Assembly: GCA_903642235.1 (NCBI GenBank)
Contig: CAHJWL010000015.1
Span: 18,902 to 82,901, forward strand
DNA: 64,000 nucleotides
Source: Acidobacteriaceae bacterium
Lineage (GTDB): Bacteria; Acidobacteriota; Terriglobia; Terriglobales; Acidobacteriaceae
Direction: 5' to 3'
Of this stretch, positions 8,325 through 18,201 are shown in pieces. A model generated the notes under the pieces. That model saw only the letters and a program-made list of their open reading frames with translations. It searched no databases and was not told where the DNA came from. Within the stretch, counting starts at the first letter, position 1. Each line of letters begins with the position of its first letter. Position numbers and translations under genes: made by a program.

Positions 8325-11135
8325 TTACTTCCGCTCGTTAAGTCGTCCGAGTACACCTTTGAGCGCATCGAGCTTCTGCCCAGCCTCCCCGAGCTTCCCG
8401 GCCGCTGTCAGACGCTGGTAGTCGTCAAAGTTCCGGCTGGCTTCACTGATCAGGGCGCTTGTGTCCGGCCGCGAGGCCATCGCCGCCCGCGTGTCAGACA
8501 CCGGACCAGACGTGGGCGCCGGTGCACTCGTTGGCGTCAAGGAGGACGCCTCGCCCTCGTACAACGATCGCAGCGCAGCCTCAAACGTCGTTCCGTAGGC
8601 CAATCTATCCTGCAGCGCAAGCACCACCAGCCGCAGCTCCGGCATCGGGCTCTGCTGCGCCTGCAGGTAGATCGGCTCGGCATACAAAAGCGCCCGGCCC
8701 ATCGGAATCACCAGCAGGCTCCCGCGCAGCACATGCGATCCCTGCTGATTCCACAGCGTCAGCTGACCTGAGAGCTGCGCATTCTGATCGATACGTGCCT
8801 CAATCTGCTGCGGCCCGTCAATCAGCCTTGACTTCGGAAAGTCATAGACCATCGTCGTTCCATAATTCTCACCATCACTCCGGCCTGCTATCCAGCCAAT
8901 CAGGTTATTCCGGTTGGCGGGCGTAAACGGAAGAATCTCGACAAACTCCTCCTCTTTCCCCTCCGGCAGCTTCATAAGCACGAAGTTCGGCTGCATGGGC
9001 AGCGCGGCCTGCTGACCGTCCGCACCGGTTCTGGTCTCGGTCGCCACTGTCCACAGGTCCTCCCGGTTGAAGAAGACCTCAGGATTCGTCATGTGGTACA
9101 GCCCATAGACCTGCGACTGGAGATCAAACATCGCCTCAGGGTAGCGAACATGGTGGCGCAGATCTGTTGGCATCCTGGCGGCGTCCTTGAACAGTGTCGG
9201 GAAAATGCGCCGGTACGCCCCGAGAACAGGGTCCTCACTGTCAAAAACATAGAACGATGTGCTTCCGTTATAGGCATCAACTACTGCCTTTACGCTATTG
9301 CGAATGTAGTTGACCGTCTCGTCGCCTTGCCGGTAGTGCGTGGAGTAGGGGTAGCTGTCGGAGGTCGTATAGGCGTCCAGGATCCAGGAGAGCCGGCCGT
9401 CCTCCCCCACCACAAGGTACGGATCCTGATCAAAGACCAGAAAGGGCGCCAGCCTCGAAACCCGCTCGCGAATGTTTCGGCGCATCAGCAACCGGCTGCT
9501 GCTGTTCACGTCGTCACTGAAGGGCAAAGTTCCCAGATCTCCGCGTGCGGCAGCAAGCAGCACGCGTCGACCGAAATTGCCGACTAGGATTCCGCCGTCG
9601 CCTTGGTACGACGTCAGGTTGTTGCTCTGGCCCTGCGGGTAGTTAAACTCCTGCTGCCTTGTCTTGACGTACACATCGGTGTCGGTCAGTTCGCCGAAGT
9701 ACACCTCCGGCCTTGTGACGTTGAGACCTGGCACCGTGCTCTGCACGGGCATATTGCTCAGCAGCAGCTGCGGCAGCCCCTCGGCATTGAACCCGTTAAC
9801 CGGATTCATCGTGAGACCGTAGCCGTGTGTGTAGATCAACTTCTCATTAATCCAGTTCCGGCTGCTTACCGGCAGCTTCTCCACATTGAGTTCACGCGCC
9901 GCAAGCATGACCTCGCGGTTCGTCCCATTCAGCGTGTAGCGATCAATATCGACCTCCGGGAAGTCGTAGTACGTCCGAATCTCCTGCACCTGGCGCAGCG
10001 TGTCCTGCAGCGCGCGCCAGTCCCACAGCCGAATGTTGTCGAGCGTCGGCTGATTGTGAGCGACATCGGTCGCACCCACCGTCATCTCGGCAGGGAACTC
10101 GCTTCGGCTGAACCGATCAAGACCATACGCCTTCCGAGTCAACTCGATGTTGTGGGCAATATACGGGCCCTCGCGCACCAGCTGATTCGGCTTGACCACA
10201 AAGCTGCTCACATACCACCCGACAAGGCTCAGACCGACATAGCAGACCGCCGCCGGCAGAACCGCAGCCACCACACCTGCGCCCCGAGATCGCCGCGTTG
10301 CATTCACTGCCGCAATGACCGCGCCGACAGCCAGCGCCGCCGCAACCAGCAGCAGACCAGGAAGCGTAATACGCGCGTCCGTGTAAGTCACACCATCGAA
10401 CAGTGTCTGGTGCTCTAGCACCTTCTCAAAGCGGTCAGCGTAGACCGTTACCGCCAGTACCAGCAGAAGAAAAGCGCCCGCCAGCGAGATCCCGCGCCAA
10501 GGCGAAACCGACGTGCTGAACCGTCGCGTCTCGATAGTTCGGGAGCCGCTGGTGATAACAAGAAAGAGCACTGCAATCGCGCAGGTTGCAATCGCCAGTG
10601 TCAGCAGCCAGCCATCAATCAGCTGCCACGCCGGCAGCGTGAACAGGAAAAAGCTGAGCGGCCTGCCAAAGATAGGATCGCTGCCGCCTGCACGCGGCGC
10701 ATACCAGAGCAGCGCCAGGGTCGGCCATTCCGCCATCATCGTCAGACCGGCCAGGAAGGCAACTACCAGCGACACGCCGAGCGAGATCCAGCGTAGAGCC
10801 GGTGCAACCGGCAGCATAAGCTGCTGGCCTCCGATCACAATGGCATGAGCGCCCGGAAGATCATCCGCATGGGTTCGCCGAACGACCTGGAAAGCGCCAT
10901 AGAGCAGCAGGAACGAGGCAGCGGCAAACAGAGCGAATACACCAGCCTGTAGCCCCAGCGTCCTCCAGAACACGCCCCCGTACCCCAGCGAGTCAAACCA
11001 GAGCAGGTCCACCCAGCTCGACAACACAGTCTCTGCGGCGATGAAACAAAAAAACAGAACAGCGGCAGCAACGAACAGCCAGCGGCGTCTTCCACCCGGC
11101 TTGCGTTCCTGAAGCCCATCGATATACTTCGGCAT
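8325..11135 (-). CDS. UPF0182 family membrane protein
   Basis: 936 residues, the usual length of UPF0182. The N-terminal third has about seven transmembrane helices, including the conserved DLLWFDSLGYGGVFWR segment after the first helix. The remainder is a large extracytoplasmic domain with the family's TYTDARITLPGLL, NIRLWDWRALQDTLRQ and YGLTMNPVNGF blocks. The last 80 residues are Pro/Ser-rich, then a short helical tail. Function is unknown in the family. The ATG has GGAGGGCAG immediately upstream. The gene converges on the hypothetical gene ending at 8233. Confidence 0.93.
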   Translation of the reverse strand: MPKYIDGLQERKPGGRRRWLFVAAAVLFFCFIAAETVLSSWVDLLWFDSLGYGGVFWRTLGLQAGVFALFAAASFLLLYGAFQVVRRTHADDLPGAHAIVIGGQQLMLPVAPALRWISLGVSLVVAFLAGLTMMAEWPTLALLWYAPRAGGSDPIFGRPLSFFLFTLPAWQLIDGWLLTLAIATCAIAVLFLVITSGSRTIETRRFSTSVSPWRGISLAGAFLLLVLAVTVYADRFEKVLEHQTLFDGVTYTDARITLPGLLLVAAALAVGAVIAAVNATRRSRGAGVVAAVLPAAVCYVGLSLVGWYVSSFVVKPNQLVREGPYIAHNIELTRKAYGLDRFSRSEFPAEMTVGATDVAHNQPTLDNIRLWDWRALQDTLRQVQEIRTYYDFPEVDIDRYTLNGTNREVMLAARELNVEKLPVSSRNWINEKLIYTHGYGLTMNPVNGFNAEGLPQLLLSNMPVQSTVPGLNVTRPEVYFGELTDTDVYVKTRQQEFNYPQGQSNNLTSYQGDGGILVGNFGRRVLLAAARGDLGTLPFSDDVNSSSRLLMRRNIRERVSRLAPFLVFDQDPYLVVGEDGRLSWILDAYTTSDSYPYSTHYRQGDETVNYIRNSVKAVVDAYNGSTSFYVFDSEDPVLGAYRRIFPTLFKDAARMPTDLRHHVRYPEAMFDLQSQVYGLYHMTNPEVFFNREDLWTVATETRTGADGQQAALPMQPNFVLMKLPEGKEEEFVEILPFTPANRNNLIGWIAGRSDGENYGTTMVYDFPKSRLIDGPQQIEARIDQNAQLSGQLTLWNQQGSHVLRGSLLVIPMGRALLYAEPIYLQAQQSPMPELRLVVLALQDRLAYGTTFEAALRSLYEGEASSLTPTSAPAPTSGPVSDTRAAMASRPDTSALISEASRNFDDYQRLTAAGKLGEAGQKLDALKGVLGRLNERK

Positions 11136-11465
11136 CTGCCCTCCGCGTTCCTCCGCGTTCGAGGGATCACCGCAAGTCTACAGGCGATCTGCCGCGTTCA
11201 CGCGCTCTCCCGCACTCTCGCTTGATTTCATCCAAGTTGGTGGTGCAATCATAAGGTCCCGGGGCACAGTGCACGCGACCAGCCGGACCGAAGCTCCCCT
11301 CCGGCCAGCCCTCGCCGCCATCTCCGCATGTCTCCCCGAAGCCGCTGGACGCAGGCCGTTTTCTCCGCCTCCACGAATTCTGCTCTGCATACCAAGCCGG
11401 CTTTGCTCCCGCTCTCGCTTGTTCCTGAACTAAGACAAACCCCCGCGCTGCCCTAAACTGAATCC
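11136..11465. other. Intergenic region between divergent genes
   Basis: 330 bases between the UPF0182 gene and rsmE. Next to the UPF0182 start the decamer CCTCCGCGTT occurs twice in a row. On the rsmE side a TAAACT hexamer at 11454-11459 ends six bases before the ATG. I see no convincing gene or structured RNA. Confidence 0.4.
11454..11459 (+). promoter_or_regulatory. Putative -10 box giving a leaderless rsmE transcript
   Basis: TAAACT lies six bases before the rsmE ATG, so transcription would start at or next to the start codon. No ribosome binding site is present, consistent with a leaderless message. There is no clear -35 box. Confidence 0.35.
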
Positions 11466-12272
11466 ATGACGCGTCGTCGCTTCATCGCCGATACGTGGGA
11501 CCGCGACCACAACACCGCCGCCCTCACCGGTGATCAGGCCGCCCACCTCGCCCGCGTCCTTCGCGCGGAGCCCGGGCAGACCTACGATCTCGTCGCTGGC
11601 GGCTTCCTGCATCGCGCCGAGATCGCCGCTGTCCTGCCTGACCGCGTCACCTTCACGCTGCACGAAGAGCTCGAAGCTGAGACAGCCCTTCCGCTGCATC
11701 TCCTGCTGGCCATCTTCAAGTTCGACCACTTTGAGTGGGCCGTTGAAAAAGCAACCGAGCTTGGCGTCGCGCGCATTACCCCAATCCTCGCCCGCCGCAC
11801 TGAAAAGCATCTCGCCCAGGCCGCCGCGAAGCGTGTCGATCGCTGGCGCCGCATCGCCATTGAAGCCTCCAAGCAGTCCCGCCGCACCTCCGTCCCGGAG
11901 ATCGCCGATCCATCGCAGCTGCGTTCGACCCTCGCCGCCGAACGTGCCCCGATCCGCGTCCTCCTCAGCGAGCTCGAGCAGGCAACACCCCTCAAAGCAG
12001 CCCTGACCGCACCTCCTCGAGGCGGCGCTATTTCGGCCGCAGCCCAGGCGAGCGCGTCGACTCACAAGAACACGGGAGAGGCCGTCACCGCAGTCGTGCC
12101 GGAGAGCCAGAACCTGGCTCTGGCCATCGGCCCCGAAGGCGGTTGGACCCCTGAAGAGATCGATTTCTTTACGATGCACGCCTGGCAGCCGGTCACCCTT
12201 GGACCTCGAATCCTCCGCGCCGAAACTGCGGCCGTTGCGGCCATCGCCATCACCGGTGCAATCCGAGGCTGA
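11466..12272 (+). CDS. rsmE: 16S rRNA (uracil-1498-N3)-methyltransferase RsmE
   Basis: 268 residues. The N-terminal PUA-like domain begins MTRRRFIADTW and includes HLARVLRAEPGQ; the C-terminal SPOUT knot carries KFDHFEWAVEKATELGV, ERW-like RWRRIAIEASKQS and the SAM-binding LAIGPEGGWTPEE (GPEGG at 222-226). The enzyme methylates N3 of U1498 in the 30S decoding region. Residues about 175-205 form an Ala-rich insert that is longer than usual. A -10-like hexamer just before the ATG and the absence of a ribosome binding site suggest a leaderless transcript. It converges on rsmB, another 16S rRNA methylase. Confidence 0.95.
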   Translation: MTRRRFIADTWDRDHNTAALTGDQAAHLARVLRAEPGQTYDLVAGGFLHRAEIAAVLPDRVTFTLHEELEAETALPLHLLLAIFKFDHFEWAVEKATELGVARITPILARRTEKHLAQAAAKRVDRWRRIAIEASKQSRRTSVPEIADPSQLRSTLAAERAPIRVLLSELEQATPLKAALTAPPRGGAISAAAQASASTHKNTGEAVTAVVPESQNLALAIGPEGGWTPEEIDFFTMHAWQPVTLGPRILRAETAAVAAIAITGAIRG

Positions 12273-12290
12273 CTTCCGGTAGTTGGGTTC

Positions 12291-12310
12291 GCATCCCGAA
12301 GGGATCTGCC
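12291..12310. repeat. Short palindromic repeat, copy 1 (REP-like)
   Basis: GCATCCCGAAGGGATCTGCC. The core ATCCCgaaGGGAT is a small palindrome. It sits between the 3' ends of rsmE and rsmB. Related copies occur at 15393-15417 and 20831-20855. Confidence 0.6.
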
Positions 12311-12353
12311 GGCACATCTCCCTTTGCACCGCAGATCACCCACGCGGATACTT

Positions 12354-13679
12354 CTACTCGCGTTCCAGCACGGCTGCGTAGAACCCATCCACCGCGTGCA
12401 CACCCGGCAACGTCCGCAGCGCTCGATCCCGCACCGCGTCCTTCAGCTCCCCCTGAAGGACTCCCCGCTCTCTCAACTCGTCCAGCAAACTCTGCGTATC
12501 CACTCGCCGCCACGCACTGCCGGTCTCCGCGATCAGCGCATCGACCACACGCTCGCATTCCTCGGGCTCGAGCGAGCACGTGGAATACACCACGCGTCCT
12601 CCCGCCGCCACACGCCCGAGCGCCGCCCGCAGGATCTCCCGTTGCCGAGCCGCCTGCCGCGGCAGCTCCGCCGCGTCCAGTCGCAGCCGGATCTCAGGAT
12701 TCCGCCCCAGCGTTCCCGTTCCGCTGCATGGCACATCGCAAAGCACCAGATCGAACACTCCCTCCTCGGCGGGCAGAGCCGTCGCGTCTGCCGCCAGGCA
12801 TCGTACAGACCCGCCTAGACCGGCGCTGACCGCCATCGCCCCCAGACGCTCTTCCATCGTGCGCAGCCGACGACGACTTACATCCGTCGCCAGCACCTCC
12901 GCGCCCGGCAGCCGTGCTGCCAGCACCGCCGTCTTGCCTCCCGGGGCCGCGCAGCAGTCCCACACCCGCACATCACGCGACGTGTCAATGACCACCGCAG
13001 CCGCCAGCTCTGCTACCAGCCGTGATCCTTCATCCATCATCGGCACGCCTTCCATCATCGCCAGCACGCCGGCACTCTCAGGCTCCCGCTGGCCTGCCTC
13101 GCAGATCGCAAGCGCGGCCGCGCGGCCGTAGGCAGCTGCCCATCGTTCGACCAGCCACACCGGATGCCCCAGACGCTCCGCCATCGCCGGGATCGTCTCG
13201 AAGATCTTCGGCGCCGCCGCCTTCGGCCCGGCCGCAATCTTCCGCAGCACCGCATTCACCATGCCCGTCGCGTACTCCTGCCCGGCCGCGCGCACCAGCG
13301 CCACGCTCTCGCTCAGTGCCGCATGCGCCGGAATACGATCCATATGCAGCAGCTGAAATGCGCCCAGCCGCAACGCCACCATGACCTCGTTGACCACCAC
13401 GCTCTCCGGCCGCGCAAACAGCAGCCGTATCCGTGCGTCAAGCGCGATCTGCCATCGCAGCACACCCATCACCAGCGCCATCGCAAGACCGCGATCTGCC
13501 TCGCTTAGTCTCTCGAGCGCGGCGCCGCTCCCACTCGCGTGCAGCAGCTCATCCGAGTGCGCCCGCCCCGCGCCAACCTCCAGCAGCACCCGGAACGCTG
13601 CAGACCGCGCCGCCGACACCACCTCCGGTCTCCGCGACGGAACTGTCGTCCGGGTCTCGACGCGCGCGTCCGGCCGCAT
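12354..13679 (-). CDS. rsmB: 16S rRNA (cytosine-967-C5)-methyltransferase RsmB
   Basis: 441 residues from the ATG at 13679; the frame continues to a TTG at 13718 that overlaps the fmt stop, so a 454-residue form is possible. An N-terminal NusB-like RNA-binding domain (ARSAAFRVLLEVGAGRAHSDELLH, ALRLGAFQLLHMDRIPAHAALSE) precedes the NOL1/NOP2/Sun methylase domain with the SAM loop WDCCAAPGGKT, the motif IV DVPCSGTG and the catalytic cysteine in YSTCSLEPEE. It makes m5C967 on 16S rRNA. The gene follows fmt with little or no gap, the same def-fmt-rsmB order seen in many bacteria. Confidence 0.94.
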   Translation of the reverse strand: MRPDARVETRTTVPSRRPEVVSAARSAAFRVLLEVGAGRAHSDELLHASGSGAALERLSEADRGLAMALVMGVLRWQIALDARIRLLFARPESVVVNEVMVALRLGAFQLLHMDRIPAHAALSESVALVRAAGQEYATGMVNAVLRKIAAGPKAAAPKIFETIPAMAERLGHPVWLVERWAAAYGRAAALAICEAGQREPESAGVLAMMEGVPMMDEGSRLVAELAAAVVIDTSRDVRVWDCCAAPGGKTAVLAARLPGAEVLATDVSRRRLRTMEERLGAMAVSAGLGGSVRCLAADATALPAEEGVFDLVLCDVPCSGTGTLGRNPEIRLRLDAAELPRQAARQREILRAALGRVAAGGRVVYSTCSLEPEECERVVDALIAETGSAWRRVDTQSLLDELRERGVLQGELKDAVRDRALRTLPGVHAVDGFYAAVLERE

Positions 13680-13710
13680 TCCGCCGTGCCTTCGCGCAGG
13701 CCCACGACGG

Positions 13711-14661
13711 TTATCCAAGCCGCTCGCCGCCCTTCACCTGATACCCGTGCAGAAACTCTGCCGCCGTCATCCGCCTCTTACCCTCCATCTGCACCTCCCC
13801 CAACTCCAGCACGCTCGTCCCCCCGCATACCACCAGCAGCCGCTCTTCCGCCGCAACCAGTTCGCCCTCGCGCATCACCTCCAGCGGCTCATGGACTTTG
13901 TCCATCGCTGGCAGCCCCATCCGGTGAACGATCAGCTTCTTGCCGCGAAAGCTCGTATGCGCTCCGGGCCACGGGTAAAAGCCACGCCATCGGTTCCAAA
14001 TCTCTTGCGCTCCTCGCACGAAATCGATCCGTCCGTCGTCGCGTGTCAGGATGGTTGCCAGCGTCGCCTTCGCAGCATCCTGCGCGATCGGATGCACCGT
14101 GCCGGCTTCGAGTCCGTGCAGCGTCTCGACCAGCAACTCCGCCCCAAGCTCAGCCAGTACCGGAAACATCTCACTCGCCATAGCCTCAGGCGGAACTGCC
14201 ACCTCGCGCGCCCGCAGCATCGGTCCGGTATCAAGCCCAGCCTCAAGCCGCATCGTCGTCACGCCCGTCACCCGTTCCCCCAGCGCCACCGCCCACTGTA
14301 CCGGCGCCGCGCCGCGGTACTTGGGCAGCAGACTGCCATGCACGTTGATATTGCCGAACCGAGGCAGCGCCAGCATCCAGTCCGGGATGATCCGGCCATA
14401 GGCCACCACCACAATGGCCTCCGGTGCCAGTGCCTCCAGATTCGCCCGAAACTCGTCATTCCGCCGAATCTTCTCCGGCTGTGTCACCCGCAAACCCTTC
14501 TCGACAGCCGCCAGCTTCACCGCCGGCGCCTGTACCGTCAGACCGCGACCCGAAGCACGGTCCGGCTGCGTGACCACCAGCAGAACCTCGTGCCCTGCTG
14601 CCAGCACCGCGCGCAGGCTCGGCACAGCAAACTCCGGCGTTCCGCAGAACACAATCCTCAA
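13711..14661 (-). CDS. fmt: Methionyl-tRNA formyltransferase
   Basis: 316 residues from a TTG start (14659-14661) with GAGGTGAG upstream. The N-terminal formyltransferase domain begins MRIVFCGTPEFAVPSL and carries the formyl-folate site in NVHGSLLPKYRGAAPVQWA; the C-terminal domain includes FYPWPGAHT. The enzyme transfers a formyl group from 10-formyl-tetrahydrofolate to initiator Met-tRNA. It lies between def and rsmB on the same strand, so formylation and deformylation are co-encoded. Confidence 0.96.
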   Translation of the reverse strand: MRIVFCGTPEFAVPSLRAVLAAGHEVLLVVTQPDRASGRGLTVQAPAVKLAAVEKGLRVTQPEKIRRNDEFRANLEALAPEAIVVVAYGRIIPDWMLALPRFGNINVHGSLLPKYRGAAPVQWAVALGERVTGVTTMRLEAGLDTGPMLRAREVAVPPEAMASEMFPVLAELGAELLVETLHGLEAGTVHPIAQDAAKATLATILTRDDGRIDFVRGAQEIWNRWRGFYPWPGAHTSFRGKKLIVHRMGLPAMDKVHEPLEVMREGELVAAEERLLVVCGGTSVLELGEVQMEGKRRMTAAEFLHGYQVKGGERLG

Positions 14662-14766
14662 CCGCTCACCTCACCCCAACCACTCACTGAACCGATCTCA
14701 CGTCTCCACAAAGGTCTGAAACCCACCCCAAACACCGCGAAGCGGGTCCAGAACGATACGAAGTAC

Positions 14767-15294
14767 CTACCATTCACCGTTCTTCTGCAGCTTCTTGATC
14801 TTGCGCAAGACCATCTCGCGCTTCAACCGGCTGATCCGGTCAATGAACAGCACACCGTCCAGGTGATCAATCTCGTGCTGCAGCGCGCGTGCCAGCAGCT
14901 CCTCGCCTTCCACCTCAAACCAGTCGCCATGGATATCCTGCGCCCGCACCTTCACCCAGGCTGACCTCTGTACCTTCTCGCGGATCTCCGGCAGACTCAG
15001 ACAGCCCTCCTCCTCCACCTGCTTGCCCGTTTCGGCAACGATCTCCGGATTGATCAACGCAATCTTGTCCTTCGGATCCTTCTTGAAGCTCACATCAATC
15101 ACTGCGATCCGTTTCCCAATCGAGATCTGCGGCGCTGCAAGCCCGATCCCCTGTGCCGCATACATCGAGTCAAACATCTCCTCCACCAGCGTCGCCAGTT
15201 CCTCGTCGAAAGCCGATACCTCATCCGCCCGCTTTGCCAGCACCGGCTCCGGGTACTTCACCACCTCATGAATCGTCAACGACCTCTTTGCCAC
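14767..15294 (-). CDS. def: Peptide deformylase
   Basis: 175 residues from a GTG start at 15294 with AGGGAG seven bases upstream; the open frame extends to 15378 but that part is not family-like. The three PDF motifs are intact: GIGLAAPQ, EEGCLSLPE (metal-binding Cys) and LQHEIDHLDG (HExxH). The enzyme removes the formyl group from nascent N-termini. It is followed by fmt after about 105 bases and probably shares its transcript. A REP-like copy lies 100 bases upstream. Confidence 0.95.
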   Translation of the reverse strand: MAKRSLTIHEVVKYPEPVLAKRADEVSAFDEELATLVEEMFDSMYAAQGIGLAAPQISIGKRIAVIDVSFKKDPKDKIALINPEIVAETGKQVEEEGCLSLPEIREKVQRSAWVKVRAQDIHGDWFEVEGEELLARALQHEIDHLDGVLFIDRISRLKREMVLRKIKKLQKNGEW

Positions 15295-15392
15295 GGCCCT
15301 GCTCCCTCTATCGGCTCTCCGGCCACAAACTTGAATGCAACCTGACGCGAACTTCCGTTGTGATCTCAAGCTTTGCAAACACGTATTTTGTT

Positions 15393-15417
15393 GTCATCCC
15401 GTAGGGATCTGCTGCTG
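15393..15417. repeat. Short palindromic repeat, copy 2 (REP-like)
   Basis: Core ATCCCGTAGGGATCTGCTGCTG, between the aroC stop and the def start. It shares ATCCC-GnA-GGGATCTGC with copies 1 and 3, and the CTGCTG extension with copy 3. Confidence 0.6.
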
Positions 15418-15486
15418 CCCTTCCTTGTACTCAAAAGCCTTCCCACAACCAGACATCCTCAACTCGCAGCAGGAGAGCGCCACCCG

Positions 15487-16680
15487 TTAGTACGCCCGAA
15501 TCTGCCCCGAGTAGCCCTCGAAGTTGCGCTGCATCTCTCCCAGCGAGTCGCCGCCGAACTTGTCGATCATCAGCCGCGCAACCGTCAGGGCGACCATCGC
15601 CTCGGCCGCTACGCCCGCGGCCGGCACAACACACACATCCGATCGCTCATACGCCGCCTTTACCGGCTCCCGCGTCTCAAAGCTCACGGAGCCCAGCGGC
15701 CTCCGCAGCGTCGAAATAGGCTTCAGGTATCCGCGCACGACAACATCTTCCCCGTTCGAAATACCGCCTTCGATCCCACCGGCATTGTTCCTCTCCCGCG
15801 AAAATCGGGTGAAACCATCACCGTTCCTCTCCCCGCCATCCTCTTGCCTGTACCCGATCGCATCATGCACCGCCGAGCCCAGCGACTCTGCCGCCGTGAC
15901 CCCGCGCCCCAGTTCCACAGCCTTTACCGCCTGCAGGCTCATCACCGCCTGCGCCAGCAGCCCGTCCATCCGCTCATCCCAGTTCACATGCGTGCCCACA
16001 CCCGGCGGCAGCCCATGGACCACCACCTCGAAGACGCCGCCGATCGTGTCGCCCGTTCGCAGCGCCCCGTCTACCTCGGCCTTCATCCGCATCTCGGCCT
16101 CGGCATCCACACACCCCAGCACCACGTCCGCCTTGGTCGCCAGCTCCGCGATCTCGCTCCACTGTGCATCCCGCCCCAGCTCCTGGCGGCCTACACGAAC
16201 CACATGGCTTCCCACCAGAACACCAAACTCTCGCAGCAGCAGCTTCGCCACGGCCCCACACGCTACCCGCGCCGCACTCTCCCGCGCGCTCGCACGTTCG
16301 AGCACATACCGCGCATCCTTGAAGTCATACTTCAGCGAGCCCGCCAGATCCGCATGCCCCGGCCGCGGAGATGCCACCGCCTTGTGCTTCTCCGCCTCAC
16401 CCGCGCCCACCGGCAGGATCTCCTCCCAGTTCTTCCAGTCCTTGTTTGCCAGCGTCATGGCCACCGGCGAGCCGATCGTCTTTCCGTGCCGTATCCCACT
16501 CAGAATGTGCGCCGTATCCTTCTCAATCCGCATACGGCCGCCGCGGCCATACCCTTGCTGCCGGCGCCAGAGCTCCCGGTTGATAAACTCCTGGTCGACC
16601 GGCACACCCGCCGGCAACCCGCTGACCAGCGCGACCAGCGCCTCGCCGTGGCTCTCACCGGCCGTAGAAAATCGCAGCAT
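15487..16680 (-). CDS. aroC: Chorismate synthase
   Basis: 397 residues. The N-terminal signature RFSTAGESHGEALVALVSGLP, the flavin/substrate region RPGHADLAGSLKYDF and the ASARESAARVACGAVAK helix are all family-diagnostic. The enzyme converts 5-enolpyruvylshikimate-3-phosphate to chorismate, using reduced FMN as cofactor; it is the last step of the common aromatic pathway. An inserted segment around residues 285-300 (RQEDGGERNGDGFTR) is longer than in E. coli. GGAG lies four bases before the ATG. A plausible promoter overlaps the end of the upstream MFS gene. No aromatic leader ORF is visible here, unlike aroK. Confidence 0.96.
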   Translation of the reverse strand: MLRFSTAGESHGEALVALVSGLPAGVPVDQEFINRELWRRQQGYGRGGRMRIEKDTAHILSGIRHGKTIGSPVAMTLANKDWKNWEEILPVGAGEAEKHKAVASPRPGHADLAGSLKYDFKDARYVLERASARESAARVACGAVAKLLLREFGVLVGSHVVRVGRQELGRDAQWSEIAELATKADVVLGCVDAEAEMRMKAEVDGALRTGDTIGGVFEVVVHGLPPGVGTHVNWDERMDGLLAQAVMSLQAVKAVELGRGVTAAESLGSAVHDAIGYRQEDGGERNGDGFTRFSRERNNAGGIEGGISNGEDVVVRGYLKPISTLRRPLGSVSFETREPVKAAYERSDVCVVPAAGVAAEAMVALTVARLMIDKFGGDSLGEMQRNFEGYSGQIRAY

Positions 16681-16724
16681 TGCTCTCCATCACCGCGCCA
16701 TATGACGCAAAAGACTCAAACTTG

Positions 16725-16752
16725 ATTGTAGCGAATGGCGTTACGACACCAA
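16725..16752 (-). promoter_or_regulatory. Putative aroC promoter
   Basis: On the minus strand TTGGTG (16747-16752) and TACAAT (16725-16730) are 16 bases apart. The -35 box overlaps the last codons of the MFS gene. Start would be about 40 bases before the aroC ATG. Confidence 0.5.
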
Positions 16753-17919
16753 CCGCGCGCCGGAAGAGATCTCTTTCCCCTCGCGCTCCTCCATCCATCG
16801 CGCCAGGCCCGCCGCGCCCAGCCCTGCCATCGCCACCAGCGCCGCCGCCAGCGGCAGCCGCACATACCCGTACCCCGCCGTCAGCACCAAGCCACCCAGA
16901 CTTGCGCCCATGGCATTGCCCAGGTTGAACGCGCCCTGGTTCAGCGTGGACGCCAGGTTCGGCGCGCCCCTCGCCTGCTCGACAATCCGTGCCTGCATCG
17001 GAGCTCCGGTCGCAAAGCTCACCATCCCCCACAGAAACACCATCGCCACCATCGCCCACGGCACATGCATCACCAGCGGCATCCCCAGCAGCATCGCGAT
17101 CAGCAGGGCGAATCCGCCCAGAATCGTCGGCATCTGCTTCCAGTCACTCAGCCGCCCACCCGCCAGCGTACCGATCGTGATTCCGACGCCAAACACCACC
17201 AGCACCCACGTCACCGTGTGCTCAGAGAGCCGCGTCACCTGCTCCAGCATCGGCGCGATGTAGGTAAACACAGAAAAGAGCACGATCGAACTCAGCGTGC
17301 TGAGCGCCAGCACCAGCTGCACCCCCGGCCGCAGCACGGCCTTTAACTCGTGCCGAAATCGCACCACCTCCGGCTCCTGCCGCGGCACCATCGACCACAC
17401 CGCGGCACCCGCTAACAACCCGATCGGTACAATGGCAACAAACGCCGCACGCCATCCCAATGCCTGCCCGAGTGCCGTTCCCGCCGGGACACCCAGTACA
17501 TTCGCCAGAGTCAGCCCGCTGAACATAAGCGTGATTGCCTGCGCGCGCTTCTCCTTCGGCACCACCGACGCCGCAACAATGCTTCCGATCCCAAAGAATG
17601 CCCCATGGCACAACGCGGTCATCACCCGCGCCGCCATCAGCAGACCAAACGTCGGCGCCACCGCGCACAGCCCATTTCCGAGCACAAAGATACCCGTCAG
17701 CAGCAGCAGCGCCGTCTTCCGGTTCAATCGCCCCACAGCCAGCGCCATCACCGGTGATCCCACCGTCACACTCAGCGCATAGCCTGAGACCAGCAGCCCC
17801 GCCTTCGGTATGCTCACGCTGAAGCTGCGCGCCAGGTCCGGCAGCAGCCCCATAATGATGAACTCCGACGTTCCAATCCCAAATGCCGCAACCGCCAGCG
17901 CCAACAGAGGTCTTCGCAT
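16741..17919 (-). CDS. MFS transporter, AraJ/DHA1-type efflux protein
   Basis: 392 residues with about twelve hydrophobic helices. The N-terminus (LALAVAAFGIGTSEFIIMGLLPDLA) and motif A-like GRLNRKTALLL between helices 2 and 3, plus the helix 5 antiporter pattern GWRAAFVAIVPIGL, place it in the drug:proton antiporter-1/AraJ-YdhP group of sugar or drug exporters. Substrate unknown. The gene lies 60 bases upstream of aroC on the same strand, but aroC seems to have its own promoter. No good ribosome binding site precedes the ATG. Confidence 0.88.
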   Translation of the reverse strand: MRRPLLALAVAAFGIGTSEFIIMGLLPDLARSFSVSIPKAGLLVSGYALSVTVGSPVMALAVGRLNRKTALLLLTGIFVLGNGLCAVAPTFGLLMAARVMTALCHGAFFGIGSIVAASVVPKEKRAQAITLMFSGLTLANVLGVPAGTALGQALGWRAAFVAIVPIGLLAGAAVWSMVPRQEPEVVRFRHELKAVLRPGVQLVLALSTLSSIVLFSVFTYIAPMLEQVTRLSEHTVTWVLVVFGVGITIGTLAGGRLSDWKQMPTILGGFALLIAMLLGMPLVMHVPWAMVAMVFLWGMVSFATGAPMQARIVEQARGAPNLASTLNQGAFNLGNAMGASLGGLVLTAGYGYVRLPLAAALVAMAGLGAAGLARWMEEREGKEISSGARLVS

Positions 17920-18201
17920 GAAGCTCTATTCTCGCAAAGATCTGCGTCCGCACCCTTGCCTCCACTCCCCTGCCACCCGACGTACCATGGGCGACATGGC
18001 TTCGTGCCTCTCTCCCGCAGATCGGCGCACCTTAGGGCAGCGCAGCCGCAAACATCTGCCTCGCTTCGCGCCGCAACAGGATCTGAAACTCAAAATCGAC
18101 GGCCCAATGCCTCGCCCTTCTTGCGGATTAGGAAGAAAGAGGCACCCTCGCTTGCGGTATTGTCTTACCGGCCCGCCCGCCTCGTCCTCCCGTTCCGGCG
18201 C